NCBI GenBank assembly: GCA_030544215.1
Contig: JARZZO010000016.1
Location: 34,866,001 to 34,930,000 of the forward strand
Length of the DNA stretch: 64,000 nucleotides
Source of the DNA: Zantedeschia hybrid cultivar
Taxonomy: Eukaryota; Streptophyta; Magnoliopsida; Alismatales; Araceae
Direction of reading: 5' to 3'
Position numbers and translations under genes: made by a program. The notes beneath the pieces are model-generated. The model made no database searches. It worked only from the letters and a program-made list of their open reading frames with translations, and was not told the origin of the DNA. Shown piece by piece: positions 20,857 through 30,834 of this stretch; positions within the stretch are counted from its first letter, which is position 1; the number at the start of each line of letters is the position of its first letter.

Positions 20857-22439
20857 CCCCAAGGGTCCCCATTAGACATACAAGGCCATATATACAAGCC
20901 TATACACACTGCCATATACAAGTGTGAGATTGTGAGGGAGAGTGCTGTCCGGCTGAAGATCAAATTCGGGTTTTAAACCCGGATTTGCTGCGATTTCGGA
21001 GGTCCTTTCTTTCGTCCCGGGGAGTCCTCGCTCCTAAGGTTCAATCCTAGGGGAGGCTCTGCCGAAATTTTTGTAGAAAACACCCTGTTATAAGGCGAAA
21101 TGCTGCCAAAATAAGATCAGAATTTCTGTGCTTATGTGTGCCATTTAAATTTTATAATTATCATATTTTCAAAAATAAATAATAATATATGTACATATTT
21201 TCCTAGAACTAAATGAAATTGAGTGTACCCTCAACCTAACTCCTAGCCTCACCCCCCCCCCCTAAACAAATAAAATATGAGTTCAGAAAACTACATAAAA
21301 ATTATAACTAAACTCAAAAGATAATTTATAAATAATAATTAATTAATTAATAAAAATCCGAAAAATCAATTAAAAATCAAAAAAAAAATTTAGTAAAAAA
21401 TCAGGAAAATCTGTAAGAAAACAGTAAAATCTGTGGAAAATTATAATGAACCTAAATAATTTCATATGAATAATTAATTGATTAATTAAATTAATTGATC
21501 AAACCAACCATAAAAAAAAAATGATGAACGAATGGATGAATGAATGAATAAAATCAATAAAAATCAGTGAGAAATCAGAGAATTAAAAAAATCTGAAAGA
21601 ATATAAACCATTAATAGTAAACATAATATATAAATACAAAATTACCAAAATACCCCCGGGTATAATATTTGCATATATAACCCCGAAAGCCCTAAAAATC
21701 ATATCATGAGTAAAATTTCTCACCAATAGTCTCAAAATCAAATCTTAAAAACTCGATAAACCAGTCTAAGGGAAAATTACAAAAAAAAACCCTTATACCT
21801 TTAAAATTGATCTTACAACCCTCATAAGGTGTGAAACCCCTTAAAATCCACCCCATATCTACTTACCAAACGTCATGCTCTTATAAGGCACCCATAATTA
21901 CATAAAAACCCCTAAAAGTGGATAATTGCAGAAAAACCCCTGTGGGATGAAAAATTGGGAATCAATCCGCATAACTTGGAATTAATCCACCCAACTTGGA
22001 GCCAATCCTAATAACCAGGAGTCAATCCCGAACCATATAAAAAGTTGTCCCCGAGCCGAGGTGAGGCTAGGGATTCAACCTAAAATATGCCTTCATATGC
22101 ATATGCATGCGCTGCCTATAGTAGTAGTTTTGCATGATTAAGGGCATCACACGGACGGTTAATCAAGGGTTGCCGAGCAATTGCTCAGTGTAATTAACAC
22201 TGACCGAGGTCAGTGGAGAGAGGTCATATATTCGAATCTTCGCCTGATTCGAAGTCCCGGATTCCCTGAGGGCTAATCCCAAGCTCTCATAATCCGATAA
22301 AAATATAAAACTGACCTATAATCCTCTAGATAAACGAACAAATTGGATTTCCGAATAATCCGATATAGGGGAGGATAGATATGCCTAGGTCAGGGGTCCC
22401 GAACGACGAGGGTTAGAAAAATCTTCGCGCGAACAACTG

Positions 22440-23263
22440 CTAATTTTATTGAGAACAAAATGTAGTACAATCATCTAAGATAGGAGAGGTTCCTATCTTA
22501 GCCAACTAAGAAATAACTCTCATCCACTCTTCTGCAGTCACCCCCAAAATGTTACGACTCCAATTATACAAAAAAGATAAAATCAGGGAAAGAATGTTCT
22601 CGATATAAAGTTTACTTCCCTAGAAAATATGTGTATTCCTTTCCTTCCAAATTCCCTAGCAGACCGCATGTGGCAAGATTTGAAGAATTCTTCTCCTGGC
22701 ACCTTTCGGTAATCTGTACCTCATCTGATTGAAGTAGTTCCACATCTCCTCCATGTTATTGAACCAAATAGAAAGTTTGAACATCATGCTGAAAATTCTC
22801 CAAATTTCTCTGTTCACCTGGTAAGAAATGAATAAGTGATCTACATCTTATGAATGCTCCCCACACATAACACAATCTGTATCATCAATAAGACACCACT
22901 TGGTTCTGTACATTTTTATGACTATATGCCTCTTAAAAACCAGCCACATGAACCCTTGCACTTTGCATGGTGATTTAACCTTCCATATATCATCATGATA
23001 TTAAGGTTGTTCACCTTCCAGAAACCCATAATAAGATTTAACTGAAAACACACTTTTGTTGCCAGTCCAAATTATGTTGTCTTTATGATTGGAATTGATA
23101 TGTGTTTCAGTTAAAACTTCCAGTATTTCAATGTTCTGCATCTCTTTGGTATCATTTTTTAACCATACCTTCTCTAACTTGCAGCTGTTGTTCTTCCTGA
23201 CATTGTTTTTGCTAGTCGACAAAAATGGCACTGTGATTAAATACACTCCTTGATAATAGATAT
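22440..23263 (-). pseudogene. LINE: end of endonuclease and C-terminal RT tail, RT core deleted
   Basis: From 23263 leftwards the endonuclease frame continues with LLSRS, then jumps after WLKND to a block with DNIIWTGNK and FSVKSYY, the signature of the plant LINE region just before the zf-RVT domain. Cysteine/histidine zinc residues follow (CVMCGEHS near 22860). Stops and frame breaks are frequent. The missing RT catalytic core shows an internal deletion of the LINE, independent of the solo LTR. Confidence 0.7.
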
Positions 23264-25997
23264 TGTTACGCCCCGGATCCGGTTCATATTTTTTTTTAAC
23301 TCGGAGTCCGACTGCGTAATTTCAGAATAAATTCCATTATAACAAATAGATATGAGAACTAAACAAGCACAAGGCAATTTAAATAAATGTCATAACCATC
23401 AATTAATCCAAAGTTTTCAAATATAGTCAATATCAAAACTCACAAATTACAATATCTATCAATTTGTAAATAAATTCTCAATCTCACCAATAAAAAAATA
23501 CATCAATCTCTCATTATCTCTACTACATCAAATATAAGAAAGCTGTAAAATTTAAATCTAAATAACCTCCTGAAAATGTCAAATGTCTCAATCAGAAGTC
23601 TCCTCAAATTCCAGATTCTCTTTCTCAGACTCTGAAAATATTAATAGACTTTATGAGTACAACCACTCAGTAGGCTTCAAACTATCCACATAACTTAACA
23701 TATAGTAAATTTTACAAATCACATTATACAATTATACTAACATGATCTTACATAGTTCTACATATATCTCAAATAAGAACATGATACAAAACATAATCAG
23801 ATATATGTTTATCAAATCAAATGTGTTTTCTAATAACATGAATAGACTGACTAACAAATAACATGATCAGATTCTTATCTAACTGAATAAGTATAGTAGC
23901 CATGATTAGAACATATTTTTTGGAATACCAAACATATTTTTTGACCATCAAAACTAATTTTCAAAACTGAAAAATCAACAAATAAGTCAAATAATACTAA
24001 ACAGATTCAGAAAATTGTCAAACTTGGCGAACATGTCAAATAGGTCATATTGAAAGTGTGGGAAAAGTTTCATCAATTTCTGGATTAGTTTGATATGATT
24101 TTAGACTTCTACTTTGATTACAGAAATTCGACTTAAATAAAATTTCAGCAAATTAAAACAGAGGACAAAACAAATGACAAACAAGATCATAAAATTCTCA
24201 AACTTTATAGCAAAGTCAAGGATAATATAACAAATGTTTTCACAAAATTTGACATAATTTGGACATGATTAACAAGTGAGATATAAGATTCACAAGTTGA
24301 GATTTTAAAAGTACTGGGACATATTATATAGTCTGAAAATAATATTACGGAATAAATATCAAACAAATTTAGAAAATGATGAAATTTATTAGACATAAAG
24401 ATAACATGAAAAATAGACTTCTGTCCAAACAGCTCAATTGGGCATCGGACCAAAGAGAACAAACATATGTAACTCATGTGATCATAATTAGAAACAAAAT
24501 AGATTGAACGGACAGATCGCATAAGCTAAGATAATAATCATATAATAAATAGTAAAGAAGATCACAAAAATATGAAACTTGATGATTATGAAGTAGACAT
24601 ATAAATCAAACTTATTATCAATTGATTAGTTTTTGAAAACTTTCAAAAACAATATAGCTTTTAATACAAAATAGATCATATTTAGAGTTATCTACCTACT
24701 TCTTGAAGAAAGATCGGCTCTTGATTTCCCTATGACTTTCTTGTTATATATCTATGGTTTCTTCTTCATCTAAACTCTTCTGCACATTCTTTAAGTTATT
24801 TCCTACGTTTCTAAACCTTCAATAACATAAAATATTGATTAAAATCAAATTCTCAAAAGAAATAATCATGAATCAACTATATTCTCTTAAGAACACCACA
24901 TGAACTTATCCTTAGAAGAGAGCAACATACAATACAGTTTTGAGTACAACATCAAGACTCTATTTATGCTTATTTACCTTCCTAATATAAACACTAACAC
25001 CTTCTTTCTTTACTAGAGTCGAACTCATACTCTTTATTACTTAATCTCCAAGTCAAAGTTACTTCCTAATGCAAATCGAACTCTTTTCACGCCACCTGCA
25101 GTTTCCTTTTTTGAAGATCTTTGAATTCGACTTCTTAAACGTCCGAATTAGGAAACACTTTCTTCTACAAAATTTTAAAACATTTTATTATCTTTCAAAT
25201 GCCACTAATCTTACTACTTTTGGACATCTATACAAAAAGATATGTCTATTTTATTAAGTTGTTGTCCTTAGTACTCCAAACATAGAAATCTGACAAATTC
25301 CTTCTCGTCCAAAGATGTCATGATTCCGACTAGTAAACGACTTATTTTAAACATATGGTCTTCATAAAATTTTTAGAATTTTGCGTCATCGTTTTAATAA
25401 GAGTTATCTTACTTAATTTAGAATTTTATACATGAAATTAAGTAGGATTCTAATTATGACTTTCTACTTATTAATTAAAATATTAATTATATTAAAATGT
25501 ATTATATTCTACTTTTAATTCAAGTCAAATATATCATACATAACTTTTCAGGTCATAGTTAATTTTAATTATACAATCTTTTGTTTCCTAATTCAAATCC
25601 TAATCCGATTAAGACTTGTTCTCTATGGGCAGCCCTTTCTAAACCTGATCATCGATATTTTTGACCTTTAAAACATCTGAATTAGTAAAAAATAGTCTTC
25701 TACAAAATTATATATATTTTCATCCTCTTTCGAATGATACCAACCATGTATAAATCTGAATTTTGTATAGAAAGTTACCATTATTTTACTATGATGTCTA
25801 ATGCATCAAACCTAGAATTTTAACTAAATTAGTGGACTATCTTTAATAGTATAATTGGGTTAATGGACTTTTATAATTAAGATTATTGAGCTAAACCAAG
25901 TTACTTAAACTCACTAATTAACTCTTATAATTAGTTGATTGATCTAATTTAAATTAATTAAATTCATTAATGGGTTCTAAAGGTACGGGGTGTAACA
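23264..25997 (+). mobile_element. Solo LTR inserted in the LINE endonuclease
   Basis: It starts TGTTACGCCCCG and ends CGGGGTGTAACA, which are inverted copies of each other with one mismatch, and TG...CA ends fit an LTR. It is flanked by GATAT (23259-23263) and GATAC (25998-26002), a near-perfect 5-bp target duplication. Removing it with one duplication makes the LINE frame read QARLY then LLSRS, a normal endonuclease sequence. The 2,734 bp are AT-rich and non-coding, with no PBS or pol; the small frames inside are not credible. The 5-bp duplication and TG/CA ends argue against a DNA transposon. Confidence 0.8.
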
Positions 25998-26660
25998 GAT
26001 ACAATCTGGCCTGTGGAAATAGAGATTCCCATCTATTGTCTACAAACATTATGTCCAGTTTAGATAAGGTGGGGGCTCTTCTACCATTGCTCCATGTAAA
26101 CTTACCTTGTGTTAGTTGCAACTCCATGATTTGCATCTCTTCAATCTGTGTATTGAACTCTTTTATCCCAATTGTTGTCCTTCTTCCTTTATTCATGTCT
26201 ACTGGTGATCTGACTTCATTAAAGTCTCCCAAGATTATCCATAGCAAATCATTTGTCAAGTAAATTTGTTTCAACTTTTCCCACATAGTTCTCCTGCTTA
26301 ACACAGTACAAGGCCCATAAACAGCAATGAGCAACCAACTATCACTGTGATTACCAATTTTGAAAATGACCGAGACATGAAACTCCCAAGTGTTAAAAAA
26401 TCTCCCTTCAAAACTTAGCATTCCAAGCTACGAAAATACCTCCACCCTTTAGATCTTATGAACGCAAATTCCACACATGTAAATCATGTCGCTGCCTTAA
26501 CCACATTTTCAGACATACCATCCACCTTTGTTTCTTGTATACAAATAATGTCTATCTTCCTGCTTTGCACCGTATCTCTAATAGCTAACTGTTTAATTTT
26601 ATCATTCATGCCTCTAATGTTCCAGGATAGAACTAACATAGTTGTTCTTGCATTCCCTCC
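25998..26660 (-). pseudogene. LINE endonuclease (APE-like), N-terminal part
   Basis: Minus-strand reading gives the fold motifs in order: NIRGMNDKIKQL near 26620, IICIQETKVD near 26540, VYGPC near 26310, GDFNEVRSP near 26225 and FTWSNGR...SKLD near 26080. These match the nicking endonuclease of plant L1-type LINEs. The frame is broken by a few stops around 26440-26640 and is open for 155 codons from 26421, running out into the solo LTR. Confidence 0.8.
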
Positions 26661-28330
26661 TTGAATAAGACAATAGCTTTATTTGGTTGACAGTCTGCAA
26701 CTGAATCCTTCAGCAAACTCTTCAACTCTCTCTGGCCTCACTTTGATTTTCTGTACTCTTCATTTTCTAGCCCCCAATCTCTCTGAATTGACCCACTTTT
26801 CCATGTAGTTGCAGCCCCAAATATGTTGTTTTTTTCCACAATCTCTTGGTCATTCCACCCTTACAGGAAATAAGTCTTCCTTTTCGTTTTTTGAAATATG
26901 CGGAAGATGCTCCGACGGAGTCAGACTGTTGACATTGTTCTCGATCTGAGAAGGTGGTAGAGGAAATGGGGAAATTGGGAAGTTGTGTGTGTGTGGTGGG
27001 GGGAGGGGGGAGGAGGGATGTGGAGGGGATCCAGCTCTGTTTTGAATCGTACTTGGCAAAACAACAAGGGGAGGCATGGAAAGTGCCATCACGTTCGAGA
27101 TTAAGCTTGCTTTCCCCAGTCATGTACACAACCTTCCTCCACTTCCTGCGAACAGATCGCCAACGGATTCTTCTTGCCTTCCACTTTAGAGAACCGTTGG
27201 ACATCCCCATCCCTCCCTTCTTTCCTTTTTTTGTACACGAGGCCCCTCCACTTCCTTCACCTCCTCGCTTTCCTCCTTCCTCACCCCTGCCACAATTTGG
27301 GAGGCTAGGGTTTCTATCGCAGCCCTCCACTTTATATCAACATATGCCTCCTCAATGACCCTTTTGTCCCTCTCCTTCTTATTATCCATCTCAACATTAG
27401 TAGTGGCAATATCAAGATTTGTACTGACTTGATCATTGAACCGATTCGAAAGAGACCGGTCCACACCCTGTGAATCATGTGACCCTGAACACTGGTCAAA
27501 CTCATTGAGTTTGTGATGGACCGATCCTACTGGTTGACTCAGCAACTCGGTCGTCTTCTTCCCAGAAACATCTGCAACCAGAGCGTTGTTCCTCTCTTCT
27601 CTGTACTGTTTATATGCCAAGACAACCTCCTTATAAGACTGAGGATTGTTATTTTCCTAGTCAGATTTCTTATCAAAAGATTCTTCTAACTCCATTTTAA
27701 TCCAGAAAATATGTTCTCCCCATATTAAATTAATTCCTTTAGGAATTCTGATACTCTATTCAACTGACAGTAATACCCTGACAAAATCCAACAATCTCCT
27801 TTCTAAAGTGTTTCCATCCACCATGCATAATCTTCTGAATGATGTTGTAATAGCTTTGAACACCTCCAAATCCCACAGGTGCCAGGGAATCCCTGTCACT
27901 CTGCACCACTTCTTGGATAGACGACCAATAACTTGGATTCCTTCATCATATTTCCAAGCTTTCCAACGAATAGTGTTTCCTATCCATTCCATCAATTCCT
28001 CTACAAGTATGTTCTTGTAGATTTCTTGAGATGTACAGCACAACATCACTTGCTTCTCGTCAACCCTGTGTTACCTCCAAGTACTCACCTTTGGCCACTT
28101 CTTCTTGAGGATATCCCTAAGTTTTTTATGACAAATTTTGTTACTAGCCTTCCCCACCAAACTTGATTTGCAAATCTTCAGGTTTCTCTGGTAATCATTG
28201 AACCATGGAACCACAACAGAATGTCCAGACCTATTCATTTCCTTCGTTTTTTCCTCCTTATAGTCCACCTCTAAATTACCTGCATCACATGTAACTCCTT
28301 TTTTATCAACCCCTTAGGAGTGAATTTTCT
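26661..28330 (-). pseudogene. LINE ORF1 remnants
   Basis: Two minus-strand blocks resemble the plant LINE ORF1 / DUF4283 protein: 28268-28071 (PWFNDYQRNL, SLVGKA) and 28049-27756 (KKWCRVTGIPWHLWDLEVFK). They are in different frames, so at least one frameshift separates them. A charged, low-complexity stretch follows (27620-27186). ORF1 proteins bind LINE RNA. The right end of the LINE, near 28330, is only approximate. Confidence 0.65.
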
Positions 28331-28394
28331 GCACGCATGAATATCTTTCGATGCCCCACACCCCCATGGATTGTGGAATCGTCCGGTCCCGATC

Positions 28395-28580
28395 CAACTC
28401 GGGGGGGAGGGAGGGCTCCCCCGATTTAAAAAAAAACAATGGTGGGTATCGGCCCGTATCGGGTCCAGACCGACCGCTCCCGGATCCCCGGGGGGGAGGG
28501 AGGGCTCCCCCGATTTAAAAAAAACAATGGTAGGTATCGGCCCGTATCGGGTCTAGACCGACCGCTCCCGGATCCCCCCT
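28395..28580. repeat. Tandem duplication of about 90 bp, GC-rich
   Basis: Two adjacent copies contain GGGGGGAGGGAGGGCTCC, CCCGATTTAAAAAAA, ATGGTRGGTATCGGCC and GACCGACCGCTCCCGGATCC. A partial third copy begins just left of 28400. No function is recognised. Confidence 0.8.
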
Positions 28581-28717
28581 TAAAGGGGGATCGAGAGTCA
28601 GGCAGCAGCAGCATTCTCCTACCGCTCCTGCTTCGTGTTCGTATGCTAACCCTTCCCCCTCCCCCAGCCCTTCGCCCGGCCACCGCCGCCACTCACCGCC
28701 GGGCATCCCGTTGGCGC

Positions 28718-28733
28718 CATCTTCTTCTTCTAC

Positions 28734-28765
<32 letters not shown>

Positions 28766-28796
28766 CATCTTCTCTCTCTCTCTCTCTCTCTCTTTG
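28718..28796. repeat. CTT and CT microsatellites
   Basis: A (CTT)n run from about 28720 to 28766 is followed by (CT)n to about 28793. Open frames through it on either strand (poly-Leu, poly-Glu) are simple-repeat artefacts. Confidence 0.9.
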
Positions 28797-28799
28797 AGA

Positions 28800-29640
28800 T
28801 CTCAACCGAAAGAAGGGGGTTTGCACCCCCATCAACGCTGGCCGGCCGGCAGCCACTGCCGCCGCTGTTGTCGCCGTCATCGCCGCCGTCAACGTCGGAT
28901 TTTGTTTCTGCATCCCGATCCGAGTTAAGATATATTTCGTTCTAAAATTTTTAAAAATTCTCAAAAGATTATGATGTAGCCGAAGCTATCACGACCGGAT
29001 TCCGAGGCTGGAATCCGAAGTTGGGACCCGAAGCTGGATCGGATCGATGAAGAGGCCCGACGGGGATCCGGAACGAGGCGAGGGCGGAAACGGGGCCGAG
29101 CATCCGAAGCCGAGAAGTGCCCGGGCGAGGGCTCGACAGGAGCGAAGCCGAGAAGTGCCCGGGCGAGGGCTCGACAGGAGCGAAGCCGAGACTCCCTCGG
29201 ACGAAACGGACCGGCCGGCGCAGGACGTAGCCGAGGCTCCTTCGAACGAGGCGGACCACCCTGCGGAACGCGTCGAGACCGGAGGGAGAAGACCCGAGGT
29301 CGGCGGCCGAGACCGACTCGGAGAGGTCGGCGAAGATTCAAACCGAAACCCCTGCAGAAGGAGGAGTAGAAGAAGAAAAACCAGTCAGTAGGAGTCCCGG
29401 GCTTCGGCCCTAAGGAACCCCCTCCGACGGCTAAGTTAGCTTCTGAAGATGATTCGATTCAGAAGAGAAAGAAGAAGAAGTAGCTTTAATGCTTTTTTGG
29501 ACTGTAGTCCTTGGGGTCTTGAAGACATACCTTTGGTAATAAATAGCCATGTATTTATAGCGGAGGATAGAGGTTGCTTAATGGTGGCAGCCGATATAGG
29601 ACTATGTTCTGGGTTTACTGGTAAACCGCCATAGTGCCTA
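28800..29640. other. GC-rich block with internal duplication and a TATA-like site; possible LTR fragment
   Basis: AAGCCGAGAAGTGCCCGGGC and the following GAGGGCTCGACAGGAGC are directly repeated at about 29107-29145 and 29145-29183. CCCCTCCGACGGCTAAGTTAG (29410) followed 140 bases later by a TATA-like GTATTTATAGCGG (29550) reminds me of plant retrotransposon LTRs, but I found no TG/CA ends or target duplication. The 114-codon frame at 29047 has no recognised domain. Confidence 0.35.
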
Positions 29641-29950
29641 ACCCTCCCACCGGAGTGGGCCGGATACGGCTACTGGGCCGAAGGGGGTTGGGCCGCTGAT
29701 GGGCCAGATGCCGCTTAGTGGGCTGAAGCCTACTGGGCCGAGGGCTGCTGAGCCGCTAATGGGCCGAAGGCTATTGGGCCGCTGATGGGCCGAAGGTTAC
29801 TGGGCCGCTGATGGGCCGGGGACCACTGGACTGCTTACTGGGCCGAGGGCTGCTGGGCCGCTAATGGGCCGAAGGCTGCCAGTGGACCTCTTACTGCTGT
29901 TGTTGGACTGATCTCAGCGTTGGGCTTGTTTTAATGGGCCGAATCGGATT
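29640..29950. repeat. GGGCCG minisatellite
   Basis: Units of the kind ACTGGGCCGCTGATGGGCCGAAGG recur about ten times with a period of 22-45 bp. Boundaries are fuzzy. Confidence 0.75.
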
Positions 29951-30018
29951 CTGCCTCATCATATTATAAATGATGTATCGTAGTGTAGATCTATTACTAT
30001 TTAGCTTAAAAAAAAAAT

Positions 30019-30800
30019 TAGCATGTTAATTTGACAAAATTCCCAAAATTAACGCTAATTAGGAGTTAAAAATTGAGACTTTTATATAATTAGTGTAATT
30101 AGAGTTCAATTGAGTATATCAAACACTCAATTGAACTTATTAGAACCTAATTGTACATATTTTTGCATTAATTGCATGTTATTAGCGTTAATTTTTTAAA
30201 AGTAACCCTAGTTAGGGATTAAAAATTAGGACTTTTGTATGATTAGTGTAATTATGGTTCAATTGAGTGTGTCAAATACTTAATTAAACTTATTAGAACC
30301 TAATTGTACAGATTTTTGTATTAATTGCATGTTATTAGTGTTAATTTTTTAAAATTAACTCTAATTAAGGGTTAAAAAGTTGGACTTTTATATGATTAGT
30401 GTAATTAGGGTTCAATTGAGTGTGTCAAACACTTAATTGAACTTATTATAATCTGATTGTAAAGATTTTTGCATTAATTGCATGTTATTAGTGTTAATTT
30501 TTTAAATTAACCCTAATTAGAGATTAAAAATTAGGACTTTTATATGATTAGTGTAATTAGAATTCAATTAAGTGTGCCAAACACTCAATTAAACTTATTA
30601 AAACCTAATTGTACAGATTTTTACATTAATTGCATATTTCTAGCGTTAATTTTTTAAAATTAACTCTAATTAAGGATTAAAATTGGGGCTTTTATATAAT
30701 TAGTGTAATTAGGATTCAATTGAGTGTGCCAAACACTCAATTGTACTTATTACAATCTGATTGCATAGATTTTTGCATTAATTGCACGTGATTAGTGCTA
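30019..30800. repeat. AT-rich tandem array, 152-154 bp period, five units
   Basis: Unit starts marked by GCATGTTAWT lie at about 30020, 30174, 30328, 30480, 30632 and 30784. Each unit contains TTAGTGTAATTAGGGTTCAA, TTGAGTGTGYCAAACACT (itself a dyad) and TTATTAGAACCTAATTGTA. The array ends just before the hAT coding relic, next to a TATGCAG acceptor-like site. Confidence 0.9.
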
Positions 30801-30834
30801 CTTAAATTTATTTGTGTCTTTTTATGTTATGCAG

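Larger units (their letters stand above)
1..22435 (+). mobile_element. Giant Ty3/gypsy element of the Tat group (5' end outside window)
   Basis: Two copies of the LTR 3' part (1-617 and 21819-22435) bracket PBS, gag-protease, RT/RNase H, archaeal-type RNase H, integrase, a repeat-rich 3' region and an antisense gene. A second RNase H between RT/RNase H and integrase is the recognised mark of the Tat group; Ogre and Retand are relatives. If the LTR starts at 19120 it is about 3.3 kb and the whole element about 25 kb. The seven LTR differences in 617 bp (1.1%) imply a young insertion, roughly 0.4 million years if the often-used rate of 1.3e-8 applies, which is an assumption. The right end lies next to a LINE 3' end; the candidate target duplication ACTGC (22436-22440) cannot be checked because the left flank is outside. 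Confidence 0.9.
19120..22435 (+). repeat. 3' LTR (start inferred)
   Basis: The end at 22435 (GAACA) is fixed by alignment with the 5' copy. The start at 19120 (TGTTGAACCC) is inferred from the preceding G-rich tract and from terminal TGTT/AACA symmetry. The resulting 3,316 bp includes a TATA box in the middle, as an LTR should. Sub-regions: degenerate CAGTCCCGAAATGG / AGGCCCAATA repeats (19500-20030), G/C-rich ACCGGT blocks (20190-20840), promoter, then an AT-rich U5 side. Confidence 0.6.
22436..28330 (-). mobile_element. Decayed LINE retrotransposon, minus strand (ends approximate)
   Basis: Reading the minus strand from right to left gives ORF1 pieces (27180-28270), an APE-type endonuclease (26660-25998 plus 23263-23150) and the C-terminal RT tail with its zinc region (23110-22440). 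The RT core is deleted. The sequence near 22436-22470 on the minus strand (TTCTCAATAAAATTAGCAG) looks like a LINE 3' end. A solo LTR splits the endonuclease. Confidence 0.8.

Noticed and set aside
23264..25997. DNA transposon, because of 12-bp inverted ends
   Set aside because: TG...CA ends with a 5-bp duplication and 2.7 kb of non-coding sequence fit a solo LTR better.
28439..28964. Poly-Leu and poly-Glu frames on opposite strands as genes
   Set aside because: They come from CTT/CT microsatellites and lack any recognised domain.
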